Assembly (NCBI GenBank): GCA_041665165.1
Contig: JBAYJJ010000021.1
Location: forward strand, 1-23,307
Source: MWCR01 sp041665165
GTDB taxonomy: Bacteria; Patescibacteriota; Patescibacteriia; 2-12-FULL-60-25
Reading direction: 5' to 3'
DNA length: 23,307 nucleotides
The notes under the pieces are model-generated. The model searched no databases. It worked only from the letters and a program-made list of their open reading frames with translations, and had not been told where the DNA came from. Of this stretch, positions 15,913 to 22,735 are shown piece by piece (the first letter of the stretch is position 1; the number at the start of each line of letters is the position of its first letter). The position numbers and the translations under genes are program-made.

Positions 15913-16938
15913 ATGAGAACCCGAAAAACAAACTGGACTCTTGTTCTAAAAATTATGGCCATTGTTATCCTCGCTTTGCTAGCAGCTTTGATAATTTTCT
16001 TTTTTGCGGGCTGGCCCAGCAAAACCAAAAACGTGGAATACGGAATGACACTCAGCCGGCCTTATGCTTATGAACTCAAGGTTGATTATGACCAGATCCT
16101 GAAATACGCCTTGGACGAGATGGATATCCGTCGCTTCAGGCTGCCGGCATACTGGTCTGATCTCGAGCCTAAGCAAGGGGAGTGGCAATTCGCGAATCTG
16201 GATAAGGACGTCAACGAAATCAACAAGCGAGGAGGCAAGGTGATTTTGGCTGTGGGGAAAAAATTGCCGCGCTGGCCCGAATGCTGGATGCCTGATTGGT
16301 ATTACAAGTTATCCAAGCCAGATCAGGATGTCGCGGCTTTGGATTACATCAAGACCGTGGTAGAGCGATACAAAAGGAGCGATGCGATTTTGGCCTGGCA
16401 AGTAGAGAATGAGCCGCACTTCGGGTATGGGTTCTGCCCCAAGATGGACAATGCATTCATCAAAAAAGAAACTGACTTTGTCCGCTCATTAGATTCTTCA
16501 CACCCGATCTACACCACAGACTCAGGCGAACTCTCTACCTGGTTTACGCTAGGCAAATACGTGGACAAGCTCGGCGTGAGCGTTTATCGCGTGGTGCGCA
16601 ATCCTGCCCTGGGCAACAGGAATTTCAAATACTTTTTCCTTCCGCCTTGGTTTTATGAGCGCAAAGCTTTGCTGGCCCGATTGTTCGGCGTAAAAGGCGT
16701 CTACGTCAGCGAATTCCAGATGGAACCCTGGAGCAACAAATCTTTGAATGAGACGCCGATAGAGGATCAGTTGACGAGCATGGACCTCAAACAAATGCAG
16801 GAGAATTTCGCGTATGCCGAGCGCATGGGAATCGACAATATTGATTTCTGGGGTCTGGAATGGTGGACTTGGATGAAGGATCATGGCCACCCAGAGCTAT
16901 TGCAAGCAGCGACTGAGTTTTATAGAGCGCATCAGTGA
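15913..16938 (+). CDS. Membrane-anchored glycoside hydrolase, clan GH-A type
   Basis: This 341-residue protein has one N-terminal anchor helix (about 11-33) and a (beta/alpha)8 domain outside. RFRLPAYWSDLEPKQGEW (75-91) is typical of GH5/GH42-like enzymes. QVENEPHFGYG gives the acid/base E167 after N166 on strand 4, and YVSEFQMEPW gives the nucleophile candidate E267 on strand 7; DFWGLEWW (311-318) is a likely strand-8 aromatic wall. Both catalytic residues are present, so activity is plausible. The GH family cannot be fixed by eye. Repeat A fills the region before its ATG, so its promoter is not evident. Confidence 0.82.
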   Translation: MRTRKTNWTLVLKIMAIVILALLAALIIFFFAGWPSKTKNVEYGMTLSRPYAYELKVDYDQILKYALDEMDIRRFRLPAYWSDLEPKQGEWQFANLDKDVNEINKRGGKVILAVGKKLPRWPECWMPDWYYKLSKPDQDVAALDYIKTVVERYKRSDAILAWQVENEPHFGYGFCPKMDNAFIKKETDFVRSLDSSHPIYTTDSGELSTWFTLGKYVDKLGVSVYRVVRNPALGNRNFKYFFLPPWFYERKALLARLFGVKGVYVSEFQMEPWSNKSLNETPIEDQLTSMDLKQMQENFAYAERMGIDNIDFWGLEWWTWMKDHGHPELLQAATEFYRAHQ

Positions 16939-17141
16939 CCTAACTCACTCCCCTCACATATCGTTCGGTACTCTCTCTTACAATCAAGAGAGAGTTTAGT
17001 ATTTAAGTGTTATTACGTACACGCCTGATTCAACCTGTGTGCTAATTAATTAAAAGTCCTTCCCTTGAAGTAAGGGAAGGACAGACTTATCGTCCTCGGT
17101 CAAAGGTAGCGAAGTGGGACGATAAGTCAGGATGAGTTAGG
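16939..17141 (+). repeat. Multi-hairpin repeat family C, copy 2
   Basis: The outer arm CCTAACTCA (16939-16947) follows the glycosidase stop directly and pairs with TGAGTTAGG (17133-17141). An extra hairpin ACTCTCTCTT/AAGAGAGAGT (16970-16979 with 16986-16995) precedes the shared ones: GTCCTTCCCTT/AAGGGAAGGAC (17056-17066 with 17072-17082) and ACTTATCGTCC/GGACGATAAGT (17085-17095 with 17117-17127). The last differs from the other copies at two pairs, both compensated. The rest of the gap before 17265 holds a promoter. Confidence 0.85.
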
Positions 17142-17227
17142 CCTGTACACCAAATAAAAAACAAATCTCCCCAGATTTGTAAGTCGGTATTATACATGTT
17201 GCGAATGCTAAAGTCCAACCTAAATAT

Positions 17228-17256
17228 TTGGCATTTTTCGTGCGGAATAATATGCT
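17228..17256 (+). promoter_or_regulatory. Possible promoter of the ROK-like gene
   Basis: TTGGCA (17228-17233), 17-base spacer, TATGCT (17251-17256). The ATG at 17265 is 8 bases beyond. The -10 is weak, and other AT-rich hexamers overlap it. Confidence 0.4.
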
Positions 17257-17264
17257 AGATGCAT

Positions 17265-18059
17265 ATGAGTTCAGAACTAATCATCGAGGTATTACCCGGT
17301 CGCCTGCGGGCGAGCATGGTATCTGATAGCCAAAAAATCCTGGCTAGGGGGCTTTTTCCGCTGGAGGACAATCAAGCGCAGACAATTGACCAGGCTATCA
17401 AAAAAGCCCAGCTAGGACTGCAATCCAAATCTTCACCTTTGCTCGTCCTGCCAGATGCGAATCAGGATCAAGGCTGGGAAATGCTAAGTGCTAAAAAATC
17501 CCAACAAATATCCTCAGCCCTGGCTCGGGCACATTATGAAACCAAATACGGAAGTTTTTCAAAACCAGGCACATACGTATTATTCGAAGTCGGACCGCAT
17601 ATCAAGATGGTAAAAATTGAATTTGATAAAAAACAGCCCAAGTACAAAGAAATAGATTTGGGACCAATGGTGGCTAATTATGAAAAGCTTTCCGAACCCG
17701 AGCCAGAAGTCGCGACCTTGCGCAATTATTGCACTGAAACGTTTTTCGTCCACCGGGCAAAACAGAATTCCAAGCAGCTTTATGCGCAAACGCAAAACGG
17801 AAATGTGGAAGCAGGGGATGAGCTGTTCGTGGAATTCGGGACCAACTTGGGTGCGCTCGTGGCTTTTGTGGACACTTTGATTGAACCGGATGGCATTGGC
17901 CTCACTGGCCAAGCAGTAGAGACTTTTGATGCTTGGGGCCATGCCATGGGCAAAAGCCGCAACCAATTCCAAGCCAAAAAATCCAAAAATCACGTGGTGG
18001 CTTTAAAAGAAAATCCCGATGCAATCGCAATCGGAGGGTATTTGTATTGTAAGGCATAA
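17265..18059 (+). CDS. Divergent ROK/ASKHA-like protein, possibly non-catalytic
   Basis: This 264-residue soluble protein reads like a remote ROK-family (sugar kinase/repressor fold) member. The N-terminus SSELIIEVLPGRLRASMVSD parallels the usual DIGGTKIRAGLVD, and the C-terminal half LFVEFGTNLGALVAFVDTLIEPDGIGLTGQ matches the helix and DPE.IVLGG region, followed by NPDAIAIGGY. The Asp-Gly-Gly-Thr phosphate loop is absent, and the usual Cys-His zinc motif is not seen. That suggests a loss of kinase activity or a different ligand. ATG 17259 is also possible (two residues longer). The resemblance is weak and the call is tentative. Confidence 0.55.
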   Translation: MSSELIIEVLPGRLRASMVSDSQKILARGLFPLEDNQAQTIDQAIKKAQLGLQSKSSPLLVLPDANQDQGWEMLSAKKSQQISSALARAHYETKYGSFSKPGTYVLFEVGPHIKMVKIEFDKKQPKYKEIDLGPMVANYEKLSEPEPEVATLRNYCTETFFVHRAKQNSKQLYAQTQNGNVEAGDELFVEFGTNLGALVAFVDTLIEPDGIGLTGQAVETFDAWGHAMGKSRNQFQAKKSKNHVVALKENPDAIAIGGYLYCKA

Positions 18060-18202
18060 CTCCTACTAAATCTTCCCCTTACAACAAGGGGAAGACTTCA
18101 ATTAATTAGTATCACTGTCCTTCCCTTGTCGTAAGGGAAGGACAGATTTGTCGTCCACGGTTAGAGGCAGCCTATTGGGACGACAAATCAGGATGAGTTA
18201 GG
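18056..18202 (+). repeat. Multi-hairpin repeat family C, copy 3
   Basis: The left arm TAACTCCT (18057-18064) includes the TAA stop of the ROK-like gene and pairs imperfectly with GGATGAGTTA. Then come TCTTCCCCTT/AAGGGGAAGA (18071-18080 with 18086-18095), CTGTCCTTCCCTT/AAGGGAAGGACAG (18115-18127 with 18133-18145) and ATTTGTCGTCC/GGACGACAAAT (18146-18156 with 18178-18188). Confidence 0.85.
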
Positions 18203-18212
18203 CCTTAAATAC

Positions 18213-18236
18213 AAAAAAGCCGACTGAGGAGTCGGC
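18213..18236 (-). terminator. Intrinsic terminator of the 18266-18664 gene
   Basis: On the minus strand GCCGACT, loop CCTC, AGTCGGC form a perfect seven-pair stem followed by six T (18218-18213). Confidence 0.8.
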
Positions 18237-18265
18237 GGGTTGAAGGGGCCGCAAGGGCCAAGTTG

Positions 18266-18664
18266 TCAGGAACAGACGTTGGGCGGTGGCGCGCTGGAGG
18301 ATGGTGACGACCAGGATGGCCGCTGGTCAGAGGAGGGGGCTGGGCGCACGCCGAGCTCAATGACCACAGGCATGAGCTTGATGGCCAAGTTTTTTATCTC
18401 GGCACAGCTGAGCGACGAGTCGTCGAACGCGCGCAGGGCCTCGCTCAAGTTTTCGCGCCTGCGCTCCTGGGTCAGCTTCGCGACTATCTTGGACGCTTGG
18501 CGTTTCAACTGAGCGCGGCACTCTGCCTCGTTGCGAGGTTCTGACGTGGCCAAGTCTCCCACGTACTTCAGAAACTTGCGGGCAAGATCGAAATACTCAA
18601 TGGAAGACCGAATCATTCGACGGATGCACTGGTTGAACTCTTCGACTACCGGATCACTGTACAT
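18266..18664 (-). CDS. Hypothetical small helical protein
   Basis: This 132-residue protein is largely charged and helical (EEFNQCIRRMIRSSIEYFDLARKFLKY, then RRRENLSEALRAFDDSS) with a Pro/Ser-rich C-terminal tail from about residue 108. It has no signal peptide or membrane segment. A strong GGAGGAG ribosome binding site lies just before ATG. The gene has its own promoter and terminator and is divergent from typA. No family is recognised, and no partner gene indicates a function. Confidence 0.7.
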   Translation of the reverse strand: MYSDPVVEEFNQCIRRMIRSSIEYFDLARKFLKYVGDLATSEPRNEAECRAQLKRQASKIVAKLTQERRRENLSEALRAFDDSSLSCAEIKNLAIKLMPVVIELGVRPAPSSDQRPSWSSPSSSAPPPNVCS

Positions 18665-18704
18665 TGCTTCTCCTCCCTGAAAGTGCGGGTTTTACGGGAG
18701 TATG

Positions 18705-18733
18705 AGTATATATGATAATGACAAAATCGTCAA
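18705..18733 (-). promoter_or_regulatory. Promoter of the 18266-18664 gene
   Basis: On the minus strand TTGACG (18733-18728), 17-base spacer, TATACT (18710-18705). Each hexamer is one mismatch from consensus. Confidence 0.75.
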
Positions 18734-18768
18734 TTCACAGGCCAAAGCCGCTTAATTAGCGTAAAATC

Positions 18769-18797
18769 TTGACATTGTGGCTAAATTACGCTAAGAT
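18769..18797 (+). promoter_or_regulatory. Promoter of typA, predicted leaderless
   Basis: TTGACA (18769-18774), exactly 17 bases, TAAGAT (18792-18797). ATG 18807 is 9 bases beyond the -10, so the transcript probably begins within three bases of it. There is no Shine-Dalgarno sequence. Confidence 0.78.
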
Positions 18798-18806
18798 TCC
18801 GCAACA

Positions 18807-20606
18807 ATGGAATTAAGAAATATTGCGATTATCGCCCACGTTGACCACGGAAAGACTACTTTGGTGGATTCTTTGCTTAAACAATCCGATTCTGCCAGCA
18901 TGCAGAAGCTCCAGGGCGACACTATAATGGACTCAAACGAGCTCGAACGCGAGCGCGGGATTACGATTTTCTCCAAAAATGCGGCTGTTAACTATAAGGG
19001 CGTTAAGATCAACATAGTAGATACTCCTGGGCACGCTGACTTTGGCGGCGAAGTGGAGCGCATCATGCACTTGGTGGATGGCGCTTTGCTGTTGGTGGAT
19101 GCCAAAGAAGGCCCAATGCCCCAAACACGCTTTGTGCTCAAGAAGGCCATTGAAGCCGGACATCGCATCATCGTTGTCATCAATAAGATTGACAAACCAG
19201 ATGCCAGGCCAGCCTGGGTCTTGGACAAGACTTTTGATTTGTTTTGCGCTTTGGGTGCGTCTGATAAGCAAACCGATTTTCCGGTGATCTATGCTTCAGC
19301 TAAACAAGCCAAGGCTGGTTTGACGCCAGAGCTGGATAAGATGACTGGTATTGTGCCTTTGTTTGATTGCATTGTTGAAAATATCCCGGCCCCGAACAAC
19401 AATCCGGATGGTCCATTGCAGGTTTCAGTTGTAAACGTCTCACATGATAATTATAAGGGCAGGATTGCCATTGGTCGTGTGACGCGCGGCATTTTCAAAC
19501 CAGGCCCAGTCATTTGGATTGATCGCGATGGCAAGAGCTCTGCGGCCAAAATCACGAATATAATGGTGTTTGATGGTTTGGAAAGAAAAGAAATGGACCA
19601 AGTGCCAGCCGGAGAAATCGTGGCTTTTGCAGGTATTGAAAACATTAACATCGGCGAGACCGTGGCCGACGTCAATCAGCCAGAAGCTTTGCCAGTCATG
19701 GCCATTGAAGAGCCGACTGTTAAGATGACGTTTGGGGTCAACACATCGCCATTTTCAGGCAGGGAAGGGCAGTACACGACTTCACGTAACATTAAAGAGA
19801 GGCTGGAACGCGAGTTGCAGAATGATGTGGCGCTTAAAGTGGATTTCCAAAAAATTGGAGAAGATTTTGTGGTTTCAGGCAGGGGAGAGTTGCACATCGC
19901 CATCTTGATCGAGAAGATGCGCCGCGAAGGCTACGAACTCCAAGCTTCACGCCCGCAAGTTATTTTCAAAGAAATAGACGGAAAGCGCAACGAGCCTTTT
20001 GAACAAGTTGAAATTGAAATACCAGACAACATGGCCGGCACTGCTATTGAAAAGTTAAGCAAGCGCAAAGGCGAGCTCAAAGACATGCATTCGGAAAACA
20101 ACATGACTTATCTGACATTTGAGATCCCGACCCGCGGCTTGATCGGTTATCGCAATGAATTTGTGATTGATACGCGCGGCCAAGGCACGCTCAACACCTT
20201 GTTTTTGGGCTATAGGCCGTATGCCGGCGACTTACCAAGGCAAGAGCATGGGTCATTGATTGCACACGAACCAGGCACTGCCGTGACGTATGGCATGCAA
20301 ACAGCCCAGGAACGCGGCATCCTCTTTATCTCCCCGGGCGTTGAGGTTTATGAAGGCATGATCGTTGGCCAGAATGCCAAGCCTGAAGATCTAGTCGTGA
20401 ATATCTGCAAAGAAAAAAGATTGTCCAACATGCGCTCCAAAGGCGATGGCGTGGCTGATGCTTTGGCACCCCCGCGCAGCATGGGCTTGGAAAACGCGCT
20501 TGAATATGTGGGCGACGACGAGCTGGTAGAAGTCACGCCAAAAAACATCAGGCTGCGCAAAGTCTTCCTCAAGGAATACGAAAGGCGCAGAGCCGGGCAG
20601 CTGTAA
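18807..20606 (+). CDS. typA: Translational GTPase TypA/BipA
   Basis: This 599-residue GTPase has G1 AHVDHGKTT (10-18), the switch I ending RERGITIFSKN, G3 DTPGHADFGGEVER, G4 NKID and G5 SAKQ, followed by EF-G-like domains and the C-terminal BipA-specific region (RGLIGYRNEFVIDTRGQGTLN; KPEDLVVNICKEK; LTNMR-like LSNMRSKGDG). TypA binds the 70S ribosome, acts in ribosome assembly and in growth under stress or cold. Length is normal. A terminator follows directly. Complete and confident. Confidence 0.97.
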   Translation: MELRNIAIIAHVDHGKTTLVDSLLKQSDSASMQKLQGDTIMDSNELERERGITIFSKNAAVNYKGVKINIVDTPGHADFGGEVERIMHLVDGALLLVDAKEGPMPQTRFVLKKAIEAGHRIIVVINKIDKPDARPAWVLDKTFDLFCALGASDKQTDFPVIYASAKQAKAGLTPELDKMTGIVPLFDCIVENIPAPNNNPDGPLQVSVVNVSHDNYKGRIAIGRVTRGIFKPGPVIWIDRDGKSSAAKITNIMVFDGLERKEMDQVPAGEIVAFAGIENINIGETVADVNQPEALPVMAIEEPTVKMTFGVNTSPFSGREGQYTTSRNIKERLERELQNDVALKVDFQKIGEDFVVSGRGELHIAILIEKMRREGYELQASRPQVIFKEIDGKRNEPFEQVEIEIPDNMAGTAIEKLSKRKGELKDMHSENNMTYLTFEIPTRGLIGYRNEFVIDTRGQGTLNTLFLGYRPYAGDLPRQEHGSLIAHEPGTAVTYGMQTAQERGILFISPGVEVYEGMIVGQNAKPEDLVVNICKEKRLSNMRSKGDGVADALAPPRSMGLENALEYVGDDELVEVTPKNIRLRKVFLKEYERRRAGQL

Positions 20607-20634
20607 AAAAATAGCTCGGTTGAGCTATTTTTTT
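20607..20634 (+). terminator. Intrinsic terminator of typA
   Basis: AAAAATAGCTC (20607-20617), loop GGTT, GAGCTATTTTT (20622-20632) form a perfect stem flanked by A and T runs, starting immediately after the stop. Confidence 0.85.
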
Positions 20635-20730
20635 AAATTCCTTATAATCTTGCGTCACGGTTCCAATCTTGACAAATGAACAGATTTGTGGTCAACTAAG
20701 ATTCGTTCACTGCACACAAGGGAGATGACC

Positions 20731-21390
20731 ATGGCAGAAATCGGATGTGGTTACGTCAAGTTTGGCAAGGGCGAGGTCAGCCGAGCTTTGTGGATGGCTG
20801 AGCAGACCAAACGCTTTGTTGAGCTTTTGGAAAAATGCGGCCTTCCTGCAACGCTCTGCCGTGAAACTAATTTCTTGGGGGAAGGTCGGGAAGCGCAAAG
20901 CCTCAAACGCATTGCGATAATCTGCAAACTGCCTCGGGCCAAAAGCTTCAGGCATGTGTATCGGGTGGCATGGGACTTCCCAATCGACCATACTGATGCG
21001 GACATGAGCTATGCCCAACTCTGGTTCGGCCAGAATTATACTGAGGCTGAGTTGGTCAGTGATTGCACATATGGTCAACCGGACGCCTGCCAGCCTTGCG
21101 ACCAACCCCAAAAAACCGCGTTTGTGTTCAAGTTCTTCCCGGCAGACAAGCATGTGTTCTTGGAATGGGCGATAGGGCGCAACTGCCCGGACCATGTGAG
21201 CCGGATCCTGCAAACCTACCGTGCCAGAAGAATAAAGAGCAGGCCTACCCTGGAACCCCTCCTGCCTAAAGGGGAATGGGATTTAGAGGGTGCAGCAAGC
21301 TTCAGGCTTGATGTCGGCTGGAAACTGGCTGAGGAGCTGATTCGCTGCTTGGTCAAGACCTCCCTCAAGGCTGCAGACTCAACTCGCTGA
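20731..21390 (+). CDS. Hypothetical protein
   Basis: This 219-residue soluble protein begins MAEIGCGYVKFGKGEVS. GGGAG ahead of ATG fixes this start; an upstream in-frame ATG (20686) lacks a ribosome binding site. It is rich in cysteine (for example DACQPCDQPQ, which has a CxxC) and aromatic residues, with blocks HVYRVAWDFPIDHTDADMSY and FVFKFFPADKHVFLEW. The CxxC and nearby Cys could bind a metal, but no catalytic pattern is clear. A TTGACA at 20669-20674 has no convincing -10. Family not recognised. Its stop lies within a terminator hairpin. Confidence 0.7.
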   Translation: MAEIGCGYVKFGKGEVSRALWMAEQTKRFVELLEKCGLPATLCRETNFLGEGREAQSLKRIAIICKLPRAKSFRHVYRVAWDFPIDHTDADMSYAQLWFGQNYTEAELVSDCTYGQPDACQPCDQPQKTAFVFKFFPADKHVFLEWAIGRNCPDHVSRILQTYRARRIKSRPTLEPLLPKGEWDLEGAASFRLDVGWKLAEELIRCLVKTSLKAADSTR

Positions 21391-21404
21391 AAAGCGGGTT
21401 TTTT
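21383..21404 (+). terminator. Intrinsic terminator containing the stop codon
   Basis: CTCGCT (21383-21388), loop GAAA, AGCGGG (21393-21398) with one T.G pair, then six T. The TGA stop (21388-21390) spans stem and loop. Confidence 0.75.
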
Positions 21405-21411
21405 ATTTTGT

Positions 21412-21420
21412 TGCTATAAT
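21412..21420 (+). promoter_or_regulatory. Extended -10 promoter of the HIT gene
   Basis: TGC plus consensus TATAAT (21415-21420), ten bases before ATG 21431. The ATG at 21419 overlaps the -10 itself and cannot be in the transcript. Confidence 0.7.
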
Positions 21421-21430
21421 GCTTCTCAAT

Positions 21431-21832
21431 ATGTCTTTTCCAAAACCAGACCCCAAGTCGATTATTTATCAGGACTCAAAGCTGTATGTGTGCGCAGCTG
21501 CGCATCCGTTCGCAAAAGACCATCTGCTGGTGGTTTGGAAAAAAGACGTCAAAGATTTGCATGCGCTTTCATGCAAAGATTTTGAGTTTTTGATGGAAAT
21601 CGTTGATGCAACGCGTGACACGATGCTTGAAGTTTTTAAAGTCAAAAAAGTTTATCTGTTCTATATGGATGAAGCGCGGCATGTGCACTGGCATTTAATC
21701 CCGCGATACAAGGCCAAAGGCTTCTCAATTGTGGTAGGGCACAAAGTACCCAATTCTGATTTTTCCAGAGTTCCGGAGCTTAAAAAAATCTTTCAGAAGA
21801 TGTTAAAAAGGCATCAAGCACTACTGCGATAA
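21431..21832 (+). CDS. HIT-family nucleotide hydrolase/transferase
   Basis: This 133-residue protein has the histidine triad HVHWHLIPR (H84, H86, H88, with H86 the nucleophile by family rule) and the usual N-terminal strand CAAAHPFAKDHLLVVWK. HIT proteins split or transfer nucleoside monophosphates, for example from AMP-linked substrates or dinucleoside polyphosphates. The substrate group (HinT, Fhit, GalT-like) is not resolved. The start is ATG 21431, which is the only nearby ATG inside the predicted transcript. Confidence 0.85.
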   Translation: MSFPKPDPKSIIYQDSKLYVCAAAHPFAKDHLLVVWKKDVKDLHALSCKDFEFLMEIVDATRDTMLEVFKVKKVYLFYMDEARHVHWHLIPRYKAKGFSIVVGHKVPNSDFSRVPELKKIFQKMLKRHQALLR

Positions 21833-21882
21833 GAGTGCAAGCCCGAGGCAATCTATCCACAGTCCAAAAGTTGCGGGATTTG

Positions 21883-21891
21883 TGCTAGATT
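21883..21891 (+). promoter_or_regulatory. Possible extended -10 before the exonuclease gene
   Basis: TGC plus TAGATT (21886-21891), four of six in the hexamer. It is followed directly by the TACGAAT repeats. Confidence 0.35.
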
Positions 21892-21894
21892 ACG

Positions 21895-21938
21895 TACGAA
21901 TTACGAATTTGTATACGAATGTACGAATTCGTAATTTA
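21895..21938 (+). repeat. TACGAAT heptamer cluster before the exonuclease gene
   Basis: TACGAAT occurs at 21895, 21902, 21914 and 21922, and inverted as ATTCGTA at 21927. The outer ATTACGAATT and AATTCGTAAT form a 10-base inverted repeat. It lies 30-75 bases before ATG 21969, so it may be an operator or a structured leader. Confidence 0.65.
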
Positions 21939-21968
21939 GTATCAAACAAGTAATTTTCGACTCACCGT

Positions 21969-22556
21969 ATGACTGATAGAACCGAGATAGTCCTCGACAT
22001 TGAGACGCAGCAGACTTTCCAGGACATTGGCACTTACAAAGCCTCAATGCTCAAGATTTCTGTGGTCGGGGTTTATTTTTACGAAACCGATACTTTTGAA
22101 TCTTTTCTGGAAGCTGATCTGCCCAAGCTCTGGCCTAGGCTGGAACGGTCTTCGCGCATTATCGGCTATAACCTGTTTGGTTTTGATTATCCGTGCATGC
22201 AGACTTATTACACTGGCAACATCATGGCCCTGCCCACGGTTGATATTTTGCTGGAGATTGAAAAGCGCTTAGGCTTTAGGATCAAATTGGATTCAGTTGC
22301 TCAAGCGACCCTTGGCATGGGCAAGAGCGGGGATGGGTTGCAGGCCGTGGCTTTTTGGAAAAACGGGGAAATAGAAAAACTAAAAGAATATTGTTTACAG
22401 GATGTCAGAGTGACACGCGATGTTTACGAAGCAGCGCTCAAGGATAAGAAAGTGTATTACTTTGACAGGCTCGGCCAAAAGCAGGCGATTCCTTTACCGA
22501 TTGTGCCCCCGCAAGCCAAAGAAGGCCCAACCATCAACCTGTCGTTAGGTCTTTAA
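21969..22556 (+). CDS. DEDDy 3'-5' exonuclease (RNase H-like fold)
   Basis: This 195-residue protein carries all four acidic residues: D10 and E12 in VLDIETQQ (Exo I), N68 and D73 in GYNLFGFDYP (Exo II), and Y141xxxD145 in YCLQDVRVTR (Exo III), so it belongs to the DEDDy type. Such small stand-alone proteins resemble the RNase H-like/YprB group and are usually predicted nucleases for DNA or RNA 3' ends. No helicase or other domain is fused. The C-terminal 30 residues are Pro-rich. Substrate unknown; family call good. Confidence 0.83.
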   Translation: MTDRTEIVLDIETQQTFQDIGTYKASMLKISVVGVYFYETDTFESFLEADLPKLWPRLERSSRIIGYNLFGFDYPCMQTYYTGNIMALPTVDILLEIEKRLGFRIKLDSVAQATLGMGKSGDGLQAVAFWKNGEIEKLKEYCLQDVRVTRDVYEAALKDKKVYYFDRLGQKQAIPLPIVPPQAKEGPTINLSLGL

Positions 22557-22572
22557 CAACTTCTTTTACAAC

Positions 22573-22682
22573 GTCATCTTGAGCGAAGTGAGTTCGACGA
22601 ACAAAGTCGAAAGATCTGGCTCGATCAGTATCACAGACCAAGCCAGATCCCTCGACTCCGTATGACTTCGCTCGGGATGACA
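22573..22682. repeat. Palindromic repeat family A, copy 2
   Basis: It starts GTCATCTTGAGCGAAG and ends CTTCGCTCGGGATGAC, inverted arms with two mismatches. Inner arms AGATCTGGCT and AGCCAGATC are inverted. It lies 16 bases after the exonuclease stop and is diverged from copy 1. Confidence 0.8.
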
Positions 22683-22720
22683 GGGGATAAAAAGTATCCC
22701 CATTGAACCCCAACCTCTTG

Positions 22721-22729
22721 TGGTATAAT
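22721..22729 (+). promoter_or_regulatory. Extended -10 promoter of the structured RNA
   Basis: TGG plus consensus TATAAT (22724-22729). Transcription is expected to begin near 22736, just before the first hairpin. Confidence 0.65.
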
Positions 22730-22735
22730 CCGATT

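Noticed and set aside
8688..18202. CRISPR array from the recurring hairpins
   Set aside because: The copies are kilobases apart, with no regular spacers and no cas gene.
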